DNA of 64,000 nucleotides from Actinomyces gerencseriae DSM 6844 (GCF_000429265.1 NZ_KE386872.1:167739-231738), one strand, 5' to 3'. Shown: positions 36,090-44,788, numbered from the stretch's first letter. Made by a program: numbers and translations. The notes: generated by a model not told the origin, from the letters alone.

Positions 36090-37493
36090 TCACGCGGGCT
36101 GACGGAGCCTGTCCATCATGGGGCGGCGGTCGAGCAGAGCGGGAAGCCAGGTCGTGGCCACGGCGAGGACCAGGACCACCACGACCACTGGCGCCAGGAT
36201 CCCCAGCGGTAGGCCCGCGATGAGGACGCGCATCCCACCGCTGGAGAACAGGGCGGCACTGGCGGCGCTCAGGACGGTGACGGCCGATCCGAAGAGAATG
36301 CCGGTCGTGGCGTAGATGGCGCCCTCGAGGATCGTGGTCGCCATGAGCGTGGAGCGCCTGGCGCCGATGACGCCCAGCAGGGCGTTCTCCTGCCGTCTCG
36401 TGGAGCCGACCATGGCGATGTTGGCGACGCCGCCCGCACCCGAGATGATGAAGATGGGGACGGCGATGGCCAGGAATCCGTTGACGGCATCGGTGGTGCC
36501 GGTGGCCCGGGCCGTCCCCACGATGGAGTAGACCACCCCGGTCATCCCGACGGCGATACCGAAGGGGACGATCGTCGTCAGGCTCATGGTGGAGCGGTGG
36601 CGCGCGTTGGCACGTGCTGCGAACCAGGCCGGGCTGCGCCCGGGGATCAGCGAGGTCCAGCCGGTCAGGAGAGGGCGGATGGTCCAGTTGGGGATGCACA
36701 GGACGGCGATCATCCCGAGCAGGACCATGCTGCCTCCCAGAGTCCCCGGGTCCTCCGCCCTGTGCGCGGCCATCTCGGTGGCCGTCTCCGGATCCAGCGC
36801 TCCGGTGGCGGCCAGTACGTTGGGATCGACCAGTGTGATGACCGCGACCGCGACCACGCCGAGGAGGAGGACTCCCGCGACGACCCACTGCCAGACGCGG
36901 GTGCGGGCGGCCGGGGCGACCGCCTCGCGCAGGGCCTGCATCTCGGGTGTGGACGCGGCGCGTCGGGCGGCGCCCAGCCCGCCCAGGAGGCTGAAGGCGG
37001 TGGTGAGCCCGATGGTCAGGGGTGGGGCGAAGACGGGCATGATCACGGGCATATCGGCGGGGTACAGCTCGAGCTCGCGCCAGGTGAGCAGGTACCACCT
37101 GGTGACCGGCGCGGACAGGAGAGCACCGATGAGGCCGCCGAGCAGCCCGACAACGCCGATCTGAGCCAGGATGATCCTCCGGATGCGCCGACTCGGGATC
37201 CCGATGATCTTCCACAGGGCGTGGGACCGCGCCTGCGCCGCGACCGTCAGCGCCAGTGTTGTGGAGATGACGACGGCGACGGACAAGCCCGAGTAGGTGA
37301 TCAGGTTCGACCCCAGGATATGAGTCAGTCCGATGTACTCCGAGGAGCTGCTCTGGGCCGTGGACCACTGCAGGGCGCTCCACCAGGAGACGATGATGAC
37401 GCCGATGAAGGCGCCGCCGGTGGTGGTCACCAGCAGCGACCACAGCCACTGCCGGGCGTGGTGGCGCATATCCTTCCAGACGAATGCGGTCAT
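36090..37493 (-). CDS. ABC transporter permease, FtsX/MacB-like
   Basis: 467 residues from the ATG at 37493. It has one N-terminal helix, a large soluble region, and FtsX-domain helices in two sets (about 55-160 and 330-460). Landmarks are AQARSHALWKIIGIPSRRIR in the first set and STRRQENALLGVIGARRSTL in the second, the duplicated FtsX coupling motifs. The protein ends LPALLDRRPMMDRLRQPA. It pairs with the ATPase encoded 14 bases upstream. Such pairs export peptides, lipoproteins or bacitracin-type antibiotics; no sensor kinase adjoins to indicate which. Confidence 0.87.
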   Translation of the reverse strand: MTAFVWKDMRHHARQWLWSLLVTTTGGAFIGVIIVSWWSALQWSTAQSSSSEYIGLTHILGSNLITYSGLSVAVVISTTLALTVAAQARSHALWKIIGIPSRRIRRIILAQIGVVGLLGGLIGALLSAPVTRWYLLTWRELELYPADMPVIMPVFAPPLTIGLTTAFSLLGGLGAARRAASTPEMQALREAVAPAARTRVWQWVVAGVLLLGVVAVAVITLVDPNVLAATGALDPETATEMAAHRAEDPGTLGGSMVLLGMIAVLCIPNWTIRPLLTGWTSLIPGRSPAWFAARANARHRSTMSLTTIVPFGIAVGMTGVVYSIVGTARATGTTDAVNGFLAIAVPIFIISGAGGVANIAMVGSTRRQENALLGVIGARRSTLMATTILEGAIYATTGILFGSAVTVLSAASAALFSSGGMRVLIAGLPLGILAPVVVVVLVLAVATTWLPALLDRRPMMDRLRQPA

Positions 37494-37507
37494 GGGGATC
37501 GATCTCC

Positions 37508-38320
37508 TCACCGGCAGTCGGCCCTGGCGGCGGGGGTATGGGCGGAGCGGACCAGCTCGGCGATGCGGGCGGCGTCGCGGCTGTCGGACCACGTGATCAG
37601 GCGGCCCCCGCTCATGACCGCAACGGCGTCGGCCATGGAGGCGGCCTCGACGTCGTGGGTGACCATGACGACGGTCGCTCCGTGCTCGACCAGGCGGCGC
37701 AACCATTCCAGGACCGTCCGCCCGGAGCTCAGATCCAGAGCCCCGGTGGGCTCATCGGCGAAGACGATCCTGGGCTGAGAAGCCATGACCCTGGCGATCG
37801 CGATCCTCTGACGCTCGCCGCCGGAGAGCTGATGGGGCTTGAGCCCGGCGCGGTCGGCCAGTCCCACCGCCTCCAGCGCCGCCGTCGCCCGCCTCCGCTC
37901 CGAGGGGCGGCCCGCCAGGCGGGACGGCATGGAGACGTTCTCGACGGCGGTCAGGGAGGCGATGAGGTTGTAGTCCTGGAAGACGAATCCCACGTTGCGG
38001 GAGCGGAAGTCGGCTCGCTTCGCCGGCGTCAGGGACGTGATGGTCGTGCCCAGGAGGCTGACCCGTCCATCGGTGGGCTCATCCAGACCCGCCATGATGT
38101 GCAGCAGGGTCGACTTTCCCGATCCCGAGGCCCCCACCACCGCGGTGAAACTGCCTGCGGGCAGGTCGGCGCTCACCCCGTCCAGGGCGACCACCCGGGC
38201 ATCCCGGCGTCCGGGGACCTCGTAGACGCGGGTCAGCCCCCTCACCGAGATCGCGGGGCCACCGGGATCCCTGCGTTGGGGGGGAACCGATCCCGTGCGG
38301 GCCATCGGCTGTGCTGTCAT
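37508..38320 (-). CDS. ABC transporter ATP-binding protein, MacB/LolD-like
   Basis: 270 residues. Walker A is GASGSGKS, the Q-loop is VGFVFQDYNLIASLT, the signature is LSGGERQRIAIAR, Walker B is IVFADEPTGALD and the H-switch is VMVTHD. The ADEPTGALD Walker B is typical of the MacB/LolD/BceA type that works with FtsX permeases, and that permease follows directly. The first gene of a two-gene operon; its upstream region (38321-38713) is discussed separately. Confidence 0.92.
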   Translation of the reverse strand: MTAQPMARTGSVPPQRRDPGGPAISVRGLTRVYEVPGRRDARVVALDGVSADLPAGSFTAVVGASGSGKSTLLHIMAGLDEPTDGRVSLLGTTITSLTPAKRADFRSRNVGFVFQDYNLIASLTAVENVSMPSRLAGRPSERRRATAALEAVGLADRAGLKPHQLSGGERQRIAIARVMASQPRIVFADEPTGALDLSSGRTVLEWLRRLVEHGATVVMVTHDVEAASMADAVAVMSGGRLITWSDSRDAARIAELVRSAHTPAARADCR

Positions 38321-38713
38321 GAGGCGTGCTCCTTCTGGTTCGGTCGACCGTCGCGGGGGATGCGAGGCGGCTCGTCGCGTTGTCTCGCCGCCCGTGCGGC
38401 TATTGGGTCACCCGCCCCGCTTCCCCCACCATTCCGCAGTCGCGTGGTCATATCGATCCTGCTGGCCGGACAACGGGGTGGGGGTGGCCCCACCCCCGTC
38501 CCGGAGACGAGTCCCCGGGACGCGCGCATCCGCCGTCGGGAGGCGGGGCGGCTCCGACGGCGCTCCGGCACCGCTGGGACGCGCATGAGCCGGGGGCCGA
38601 GGGAGAGGTCGGCAGCACGAGCATGGGGACCAGACCGATCACCGCATGAGCCGGGGCCGACGGAGAGGTTCCGAGAGCCGGGAGGACCTCTGAGAATCGT
38701 CGAGCCCAGGGTC
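38321..38713. other. gene-free region with hairpin and repeats
   Basis: About 390 bases between the ABC operon and the DUF4276 pseudogene. It contains a GC hairpin at 38480-38497 (GGGGGTGG/CCACCCCC). It also has an imperfect direct repeat of 27-28 bases at 38582-38609 and 38643-38669 (CGCATGAGCCGGGG core). No credible gene is present on either strand. Confidence 0.5.
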
Positions 38714-38733
38714 TCAGGACAGGAGGTCCTCCC
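38680..38733 (-). terminator. inverted repeat at the end of the DUF4276 pseudogene
   Basis: GGGAGGACCTC (38680-38690) and GAGGTCCTCCC (38723-38733) form an 11-base-pair perfect stem around a 32-base loop and overlap the pseudogene stop. It may be the operon terminator; the large loop lowers confidence. Confidence 0.4.
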
Positions 38734-39096
38734 ACCAGGCGGCGAAGGTGGGGCAGCGCGCCAGAACGGCCGACAGCCCGGCCTCGGCGACGAGCAGAGG
38801 GCCGGTCACGGTCTTGAGGTAGCCGGGATCGGCTCGCAGAAGGCGCTTGGACGGGGCGGTGGAGGGCCCGTGGTCGATCCGCTCGGGACCTCCGGCGCGA
38901 GCGATCTCGCGGCGCAGTCGAGTCAGCCCCCGGGCCGGGATCAGCCCTCTCCGCGGCGCGCGCCGGCGGGGGTGGCCGACGTGATGACGATGACTGGTGC
39001 GAGGTGAACCCCTCGCGCCAGGGCGGCCGGCGCGAGGACCTCGTCGACGAGAGCCTCCTCGGTCTGCCCCTCGACGAGGACGACGACCCGCTTCAT
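38714..39096 (-). pseudogene. DUF4276 gene with internal deletion
   Basis: The start is intact: MKRVVVLVEGQTEEALVDEV, then LAPAALARGVHLAPVIVITS, overlapping the ATPase stop as in an operon. After about 50 codons the frame stops (TGA at 38941-38943). In another frame the C-terminal part of the same family continues: TRLRREIARAGGPERIDHGP, TAPSKRLLRADPGYLKTVTG and CPTFAAWWEDLLS, ending at the TGA at 38714. The middle of the family, roughly 90 residues, is absent, so this is a deletion, not only a frameshift. DUF4276 proteins have a TOPRIM-like fold and usually pair with an AAA ATPase. Confidence 0.82.
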
Positions 39097-40244
39097 GTGG
39101 TCGGCCCCTCGTGCGTCGGGCGCCCGCCCAGCAGGTTCATCTCCCACAGGCTGCCGGTCGAGTAGTCCTCGAGGAAGGCTCCGAGAAACTCCTCATCGGG
39201 GCGGGAGGCCTGGGTGGCGCCCTCGGTCCTGTCCAGGATGATGATCTCGCGCAGGTTGAAGTGGGAGACCAGCGGCACCGACTGGGTGGCCAGGATGACC
39301 CTGTGCCCGCTGCGTCCCGCGATGCGGGCCATCTCGGCCAGAACGCCGATGGCCGCGGGGTGGAGTCCGAGCTCGGGCTCGTCCAGGACCACGGTTCCCG
39401 GGAGATCGGGTCCCAGCAGCAGGGTCGCCAGGCAGATGAACCGCAGGGTGCCGTCGCTGGCCTCGCGCGCCAGGAAGGTGCGGTCCAGTCCCCGCTGCCT
39501 CCAGCGCAGCCGGATCCGTTCCGAGGGATCGGCGCGCAGGACGAAGTCGTCGAAGAAGGGCGTGACGCGCCGGACCGCGGAGACGATCCGCCGGTAGTGC
39601 TCGGGGTGCTCGCGCTGGACCCTGTGGAGATAGGCGGCGATGTTCTCCGCGTCCGACCGCAGGCTCAGGTCGTCGCCCACGGTCGACCAGCCCTTGACGG
39701 GGGCGTTATGGGAGACATCGTCGAAGTGGAAGACGCGACAGCCCTCCAGGACGGGACGCACGTACGCGGCGAAGTTCCGGAGTTTTCCGGAGATCTCCGA
39801 CTCGGCGATGCGGCGGACCCGGCTCTGCGTGCCGAAGCCCAAGTACTCGTCATAGGGGCGCCGGCGATGACGGCCCGCTTGGAAGAGCAACCACTCGTGC
39901 AACTCCGCCCGTCCCGAACCGCTCACGTCATCGGTCTGGAGCGCCACCCGGTAGCCGTTCCGCCTGTCATCCTCGTCCAACCCGGACATGAGCTCGATGC
40001 GAATCCGCTCCGCCCGGTCCTCCTCATCCTCGAACAGCAGGTTGCTGATCCCACCGCGCCGGCGCAGGTACTCCTGGAAGGAGTCGTCCCAGATGCGCGA
40101 GACGAGCTCCAGGGCGCTCACCAGGTTCGACTTGCCCGAGCCGTTGGCGCCGATGAGCACGGTGACGTCCGACGTCAGCTCCAGCTCCAGGTGCCTGATC
40201 GATCCGAGCCCCTCGACGAGGAGGTGCTCCAGTCCGGCAGTCAT
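39093..40244 (-). CDS. AAA ATPase (OLD/RecF-like, AAA_21), partner of DUF4276
   Basis: 383 residues. The N-terminus is LLVEGLGSIRHLELEL, with Walker A GANGSGKSN at about 32-40. The signature-like ASDGTLRFICLATLLLGPDL and Walker B TVVLDEPELGLHP follow, with the switch region HRVILATQSVPLVSHF near the C-terminus. The SMC/OLD-type head lacks a coiled-coil arm and its own TOPRIM domain. The effector would be the adjacent DUF4276 protein, whose gene is broken. The layout recalls ATPase plus TOPRIM phage-defence pairs such as PARIS-like systems; the assignment to defence is inference. Confidence 0.85.
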   Translation of the reverse strand: MTAGLEHLLVEGLGSIRHLELELTSDVTVLIGANGSGKSNLVSALELVSRIWDDSFQEYLRRRGGISNLLFEDEEDRAERIRIELMSGLDEDDRRNGYRVALQTDDVSGSGRAELHEWLLFQAGRHRRRPYDEYLGFGTQSRVRRIAESEISGKLRNFAAYVRPVLEGCRVFHFDDVSHNAPVKGWSTVGDDLSLRSDAENIAAYLHRVQREHPEHYRRIVSAVRRVTPFFDDFVLRADPSERIRLRWRQRGLDRTFLAREASDGTLRFICLATLLLGPDLPGTVVLDEPELGLHPAAIGVLAEMARIAGRSGHRVILATQSVPLVSHFNLREIIILDRTEGATQASRPDEEFLGAFLEDYSTGSLWEMNLLGGRPTHEGPTT

Positions 40245-40253
40245 GCCGTCAGC

Positions 40254-41033
40254 CTAACGGCGCGGCCCTCGGTTCAGAAGCGCCAGCACCACGGCGGCGC
40301 TGCGGGCGGCGGCCTCCTCGGCGCCGATGTGGAAGTCCTGCCCGGCCTCGGGCCCGCACAGGTCCGAGACCCCGCGCACCGAGAGGAAGGGGATCCCCGC
40401 GCCCGCGGCCACCTGCGCGAGCGCCGTCGATTCCATGTCCGTGCTCACGGCCTCGGGGAAGAGCTCGCGCGCACGGCCCGCATTCGCCGCGGTCACGAAG
40501 GAGTTCCCGGAGAGCATCTGGCCGGTGCGGATCCGCGCCGAGCCCGACGACGGCGTCGCCCCGGCCAGGGCGGCGGGCCCCACCGCGGCCAGGCGGGAGA
40601 GCAGCGCGGGGTCCCCCTCGAAGACGGCGGGCTGGCCGGGCGTCTGGCCGTACGCGTAGCCGAAGGCGGTGGCGTCGGCGTCGGTGTAGGCCAGGGCGGT
40701 CGAGGCGCACACGTCCCCGACCTCGACCTCGCGACCCAGACCGCCGGTCGTGCCCGCGGAGACGATGGCGTCGGGCCTCACCCGGGTCAGGATCGTGGCC
40801 AGCGCGCTCGCGGCCGCCACCAGCCCGATGCCGCTGCGCACCAGGATCAGCTCGTGTTCGGCCTGCTCGCCGGGCAGTCGCAGCGACCGGGCGCGGGCCT
40901 CCCCGAGCGGGGTCGGCGGCTCCGGCTCAGCAGCCCCGCGCTCAAGCAGGGCGTTCAGGAAGGGCTCGGCCTCCTCGGCCATGGCGACCACGACGACGGC
41001 GGCGACATGGCGGGCGGGGCTTGCGGCGCTCAT
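40254..41033 (-). CDS. 5'-methylthioadenosine/S-adenosylhomocysteine nucleosidase-like protein
   Basis: 259 residues from the ATG at 41033. Nucleoside phosphorylase fold with VVVVAMAEEAEPF, SAGTTGGLGREVEVGD, the active-site STDMESTALAQ (Glu binds ribose) and SVRGVSDLCG (Asp). It hydrolyses adenine from S-adenosylhomocysteine or methylthioadenosine. That would feed the LuxS step, whose gene is 8 kb away in this window, so the activated methyl cycle is represented here. It lies 9 bases from the AAA ATPase start, on the same strand. Confidence 0.88.
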   Translation of the reverse strand: MSAASPARHVAAVVVVAMAEEAEPFLNALLERGAAEPEPPTPLGEARARSLRLPGEQAEHELILVRSGIGLVAAASALATILTRVRPDAIVSAGTTGGLGREVEVGDVCASTALAYTDADATAFGYAYGQTPGQPAVFEGDPALLSRLAAVGPAALAGATPSSGSARIRTGQMLSGNSFVTAANAGRARELFPEAVSTDMESTALAQVAAGAGIPFLSVRGVSDLCGPEAGQDFHIGAEEAAARSAAVVLALLNRGPRR

Positions 41034-41226
41034 GACGGCGAGCCTACGCCCCGGGCCCGTCGAGGGCGGACGGACGGGCCCGCCGGCAGGATTGGAGGGA
41101 CGCGACGGGACTCGTGCCCGTGCGTCCGGGCCTATGCGGTCCCGTCCCCGACGGGCACCGGCGGGTCGCGCTCGTCGAGTCGGGCACGTCCGGCCTCGTC
41201 GGGCATGATGCCTCGGCTGCCGCCCG

Positions 41227-41613
41227 TCACCGTGGTCCGGGCAGGACGCAGATGTCGCAGGCCGCACTCAGACGCCGGTCCCAGGTCAGCACTCGGCAGT
41301 CCAGTGAGGCGGCCAGAGCGACGTACACGGCGTCGTAGGCGGAGATGTTGTGATGCCACGTCCAGGCCGCTCCGAGCAGGGGCGGCAGATCCGTCCAGGC
41401 GAGGCCGAGGTCCTCCAGGTCATCCAGAGCGGCCTCGGCGCGCCGGACTGCGAGATGGCCTCCGCGCACCATGCCCCGCAGCACGGACAGGACCTCGACG
41501 GCGAGCAGTTGAGGGGCGTAGATGTCGTCCGCCCCCAGCGCTGCCTCCACGTCGAGCCCGCGGTCGGTGCCCAGCAGGAGCTCGGCGGCGGCCGAGGCGT
41601 CGAGGACCCACAT
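41227..41613 (-). CDS. VapC-type PIN-domain toxin
   Basis: 128 residues, ATG overlapping the antitoxin stop (ATGA). PIN acidic residues are in place: WVLDASAAAELLLG (Asp near residue 5), YAPQLLAVEVLSVLRGMVRG (Glu), SAYDAVYVALAASLDC (Asp) and LTWDRRLSAAC (last Asp). It is a predicted Mg-dependent RNase that cleaves tRNA or rRNA when free of its antitoxin. The pair has its own upstream palindromes for autoregulation. Confidence 0.9.
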   Translation of the reverse strand: MWVLDASAAAELLLGTDRGLDVEAALGADDIYAPQLLAVEVLSVLRGMVRGGHLAVRRAEAALDDLEDLGLAWTDLPPLLGAAWTWHHNISAYDAVYVALAASLDCRVLTWDRRLSAACDICVLPGPR

Positions 41614-41840
41614 CAGGACCGGCTCTCGCGCTCCTGCGCCAGGACCTCGGCCGCCGGAGGCAGCTCGTTGCGCCCCCGGTTCCGGATGCGGGCGTAGACC
41701 TCGGCGCGACTGGGGCGGGATGCCGTCCGAATGAGCTCTCGCAGAAGGTAGTCGCTGAGTGAGCGGCCCTCGCGCGCCGCACGAGCCTTGAGCTCCCGGC
41801 TGGTCTCCTCGGGAACGTTCCTGATCTGAATGGTTGACAT
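41613..41840 (-). CDS. VapB-type antitoxin, FitA/RHH family
   Basis: 75 residues. The ribbon-helix-helix starts STIQIRNVPEETSRELKARA, followed by REGRSLSDYLLRELI, as in FitA-like antitoxins. The C-terminal half (RNELPPAAEVLAQERESRS) would wrap the toxin. No Shine-Dalgarno is visible before the ATG, so the message may be leaderless, which is common in actinobacteria. Confidence 0.9.
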   Translation of the reverse strand: MSTIQIRNVPEETSRELKARAAREGRSLSDYLLRELIRTASRPSRAEVYARIRNRGRNELPPAAEVLAQERESRS

Positions 41841-41845
41841 GCAAA

Positions 41846-41875
41846 GTGCATATCACGCATGCGATAGGCATGCAA
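41846..41875. promoter_or_regulatory. candidate vapBC operator
   Basis: The region just upstream of vapB has the perfect palindrome CGCATGCG (41856-41863), flanked by the inverted repeat TGCAT (41847-41851) and ATGCA (41870-41874). Tandem dyads are usual for VapBC self-repression. Confidence 0.5.
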
Positions 41876-42050
41876 TGGTGCGGCTCGCTTCCGGGCTCGG
41901 TTAGCGTCGGCGCTGCGGGTGGCGTCCGACCTGACTCATGACGCCTTAGTGGGTTGTGGGGAGGTCGGCGTGAGTTTTCGTTGGTATTGCAGTGTTGGGG
42001 GTCTGGTGGCGGGGCACTAGGAGTCCGTATGGCGTGCTGGTGCGAGCCCG

Positions 42051-42412
42051 TTTCTGCGCAAGGTCAGGACCGCTTAGGGGGCTACGGCGGTGCAGGTCGC
42101 GGTCAAGGACGACGGTGTGCGCCGGATTGTGGAGCACCTGGGCCCGGCCCATGACGAGGCTGGGCCAGCGGCCCTGCCGGGGGCTGGGCGGCAGAAGATC
42201 GCTGCCGAGCAGGGCCAGGGGCCGCTGGACCTGGAGTCCCTGGAACCGTCACCTGGGCGCACCGGCCTGGCCGGCGCCACGGTGGAGACCGAGCGCTCGG
42301 CCTTGTTGTGGGGCGTCCTGCACCCGCCTGGGACCGGGCGAGGCCTATTGATGTGTTCGGGCGTTTGAGCAGATGGTCGCCGCCCGCCTGATCGAGCTGA
42401 ATTCCAAGGCCC
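42051..42412 (+). pseudogene. IS1634-type transposase remnant
   Basis: Frame 1 from 42051 reads FLRKVRTA, a stop (TAG 42075-42077), then GATAVQVAVKDDGVRRIVEH and LGPAHDEAG, the usual N-terminus of IS1634/IS1549-type transposases. It continues to SALLWGV and ends at 42368. A frameshifted tail FEQMVAARLIELNSKA (about 42364-42411) matches the downstream (A/F)RxLVLARIIEPxSK block of the same family. The DDE catalytic part is gone and the fragment runs straight into a beheaded amidotransferase gene. Not functional. The bases 41880-42050 hold no feature I can name. Confidence 0.7.
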
Positions 42413-42823
42413 GATCCTCTGGAGTTCGAGGGCCGTCTGCCAATACTCGGTGTATGTCTCGGTCATCAAGCCATCGGTGCGGCCTACGGTGCGCGCGTGA
42501 AGACCGCGGCACATATCATGCACGGAAAGACCGGTAGAGTCCCTCACGATGGACGTGGTTTGTTTTCGAATGCAGAACAGCGCATCGAGGTTGTTCGATA
42601 TTACTCGCTCATAGTGGATCAAGCATCCCCTCCCGACCAGATTATTGTGACGGCACGTTCGCTCGACGACGGGTGCGTCACGGGCCTTCGCCACCGTCAC
42701 TTTCCGATCGAATCGGTCCAGTTCCATCCGGAGAGTGTTGGCTCGACTTCCGGCCTGCGTATGCTTCGATCCTCTATCGAAACATACGTCGAGCACCCAC
42801 GACCGGTATCAGGACTGGATTGA
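42413..42823 (+). pseudogene. 5'-truncated glutamine amidotransferase (PabA/TrpG-like)
   Basis: The open frame reads PILGVCLGHQAIGAAYGARV, containing the nucleophile Cys of class I glutamine amidotransferases. It continues AAHIMHGKTGRVPHDGRGLF, FPIESVQFHPESVG with the catalytic His and Glu, and stops at 42823. The first about 75 residues and a start codon are missing: the frame begins at the end of the IS remnant. A GTG at 42497 could start a short product, but it would lack the active Cys. The family supplies ammonia to anthranilate or aminodeoxychorismate synthase; no partner subunit is near. Confidence 0.78.
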
Positions 42824-43312
42824 TCTCGACGCCGACAGACTTGCAATTTCAGTTGGTCGACCGGTATCAATTCGCTTGCAGATCACTGTGGGCGGGTTCG
42901 ATGAGCAGGGATTAGGGAGCCAATGGTGAGGCACTGGTCTTCGATGTCCCGGACACTGCGTTATGGTGCGCAACGGCCTACCGCACCCACGTACGACGAG
43001 CAGCCAGGACCGATGGCGGCGACGGGTCATCGGTCGCGCTCATCCGCGTCGTAGAATTAGAAATTAGAAGCAGGAGCTCATTGCCTCCGCGCGTCGAGTC
43101 GTAGTACAATCACAGATGTGCTTGCGCAGTCCCTGAACATCGCGCGTCGACAACAACGAATGTCGCTCCCTCGGCCGGGAACAGGCGGTTCAAGATGAAA
43201 ATATCTATTTTATATGGAATGCTCGATGGCTCAAGGCCGCGCCTGGTGGAGTTCCACTCCTTTGCGTTGCGGTTATACTCGTGCGACCCAAATCTCGAAG
43301 GTGGCATGCCGT
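42824..43312. other. AT-richer region upstream of the MocR gene, with promoter and possible HTH remnant
   Basis: A good promoter is seen at 43081-43110: TTGCCT (43081-43086), 18 bases, TACAAT (43105-43110). Right after it, GTG at 43118 opens a 26-codon frame, LAQSLNIARRQQRMSLPRP..., resembling the first helices of an Xre/HipB-type HTH protein and ending at 43198. It may be a decayed regulator or chance. The promoter could instead serve the MocR gene. The rest of the stretch shows nothing recognisable. Confidence 0.35.
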
Positions 43313-44788
43313 ATGATTAGAAAACCGTCAGTCGATTGGCTGCAGATTACTGTTGATCGTCGCCAGGATGCTCCGATAAGTCGGCAGATATTTCAACAGA
43401 TTCGCTCCGCAATACTGAACGGCCGTCTCCGCGATGGTGATCGTTTGCCCTCATCGAGAACACTGGCAGAGCATCTGCGAGTCTCCCGAACCACGCTCCT
43501 GAACTCTTACGATCTCCTCTACGAGGAAGGGCTCATAGAAGCACGACGGGGATCGGGAACAACCGTCTCTGCTGTCATGACGGATTCCCTGCACATCGAT
43601 GACGCCGCTCCACAGATCTCCCAACCCAAATATGCGACGCCTCTCCCCCCGGAGTATGAGCACTCGTCCGGCGTCCCGTATGATTTCCGCCCCGGGACGC
43701 CGGCCTGGGATCTATTTCCCCGGGAACTGTGGGCCCGAACGATCTCTCGTGTGGTGAGACGCCTCGATGCCAGTCATGTCGGTTACGGCCCTGCTGAGGG
43801 AGCCTGGTCTTTGAGGAAGGCGCTCGCCCGGCATCTTCGCCTTGAGCGCGGCATGGTTATGGATGCCAATGAGATTATCATCACCTCCGGGGCGACTCAG
43901 GCGATTGACTTGCTGTCGCGAATTGCGATAAGACCGGGCGGGGTTGTGGTCGTCGAGGATCCGTCGCACCCTGTTCTCCGAGAAACATTTCGACGAGCGG
44001 GAGCCTTCATCGTCCCTGTGCCAGTGGATGAGAACGGGTGTCAGATCGAAAAAATCGAAGCCGAACTGATTCGGTATGGGAAAACGGGCGACGAGGTGCA
44101 GTTGATCTACCTGACCCCGACCTGCCAGTTTCCCGTCGGGTCCTCGCTCTCAATGGAGCGTCGTGTGTCGGTCCTCAAATGGGCTCGTGACCGTGACGTT
44201 CTCGTCATCGACGATGACTACGACGGCGAGTTGAATCGCAACAGCGACAGCGCTCCGATGTTGCACGAGCTCGATTCGCGGAGCACGGCTCACATCGGGA
44301 CCTTCAGCAAAACCATGTACCCGGGACTGCGTTTGGGATATGCGGTACTCCCAGATGTCGTTAGAAGCAGATTCATTGAGGTCAAATGGCAAAACGATCG
44401 ACTCACGCAGATCATTGAGCAGTATGCTTTGTCGGAATTCATGGAGTCCGGACGGTACCGGCATCACGTGCAGACAATGGGTCGCGCGTACGCCAGAAGG
44501 TGGAGGCATCTGGCGGCGAACCTCCGACTGTGCTTTGGCGATCGCGTGTCAGTGCGCGGAGCAAAGGCGGGACTTCACCTGCTGGCGTCCATAAAAACTC
44601 GTTACGCAGCTCGCTCTGTTGCAAGACGTGCTCTGTCAAAAGGTGTGCGAGTGCATCCTGCGGAGAATTTCTATTATGAATGCGCACCGCCAGAACCGGC
44701 TACCTTTTTACTCGGATACGCATCCATGACGGCCGGGGAGATGAAGGCGGGTCTCGACAGGCTCGCTACCGCTGCGGGCATCCGGTAG
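43313..44788 (+). CDS. MocR/PdxR-family transcriptional regulator (GntR HTH plus aminotransferase fold)
   Basis: 491 residues from the ATG at 43313, preceded by GAAGGTGGC. The GntR winged helix (about 15-85) contains ISRQIFQQIRSAILNGRLRD, DRLPSSRTLAEHLRVSRTTL and LYEEGLIEARRGSGT. The fold-type I aminotransferase domain (about 115-490) has VGYGPAEGAWSLRKAL, TSGATQAIDL, DDDYDGE and the PLP lysine in IGTFSKTMYPGLRLGY. MocR proteins use PLP or a derived aldimine to control vitamin B6, GABA or taurine genes. Its codons use more A/T endings than the core genes, fitting a transferred segment. The target is unknown; no pdxST is near. Confidence 0.92.
   Translation: MIRKPSVDWLQITVDRRQDAPISRQIFQQIRSAILNGRLRDGDRLPSSRTLAEHLRVSRTTLLNSYDLLYEEGLIEARRGSGTTVSAVMTDSLHIDDAAPQISQPKYATPLPPEYEHSSGVPYDFRPGTPAWDLFPRELWARTISRVVRRLDASHVGYGPAEGAWSLRKALARHLRLERGMVMDANEIIITSGATQAIDLLSRIAIRPGGVVVVEDPSHPVLRETFRRAGAFIVPVPVDENGCQIEKIEAELIRYGKTGDEVQLIYLTPTCQFPVGSSLSMERRVSVLKWARDRDVLVIDDDYDGELNRNSDSAPMLHELDSRSTAHIGTFSKTMYPGLRLGYAVLPDVVRSRFIEVKWQNDRLTQIIEQYALSEFMESGRYRHHVQTMGRAYARRWRHLAANLRLCFGDRVSVRGAKAGLHLLASIKTRYAARSVARRALSKGVRVHPAENFYYECAPPEPATFLLGYASMTAGEMKAGLDRLATAAGIR

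Noticed and set aside
38997..41762. A 921-codon plus-strand frame across the AAA ATPase, nucleosidase and VapC genes
   Set aside because: It runs antisense through three well-supported genes and has only low-complexity Arg/Gly/Pro sequence.
42074..42796. A 240-codon minus-strand frame over the IS remnant and amidotransferase fragment
   Set aside because: The plus-strand frames here match known families in the right order, whereas this one shows no family resemblance.
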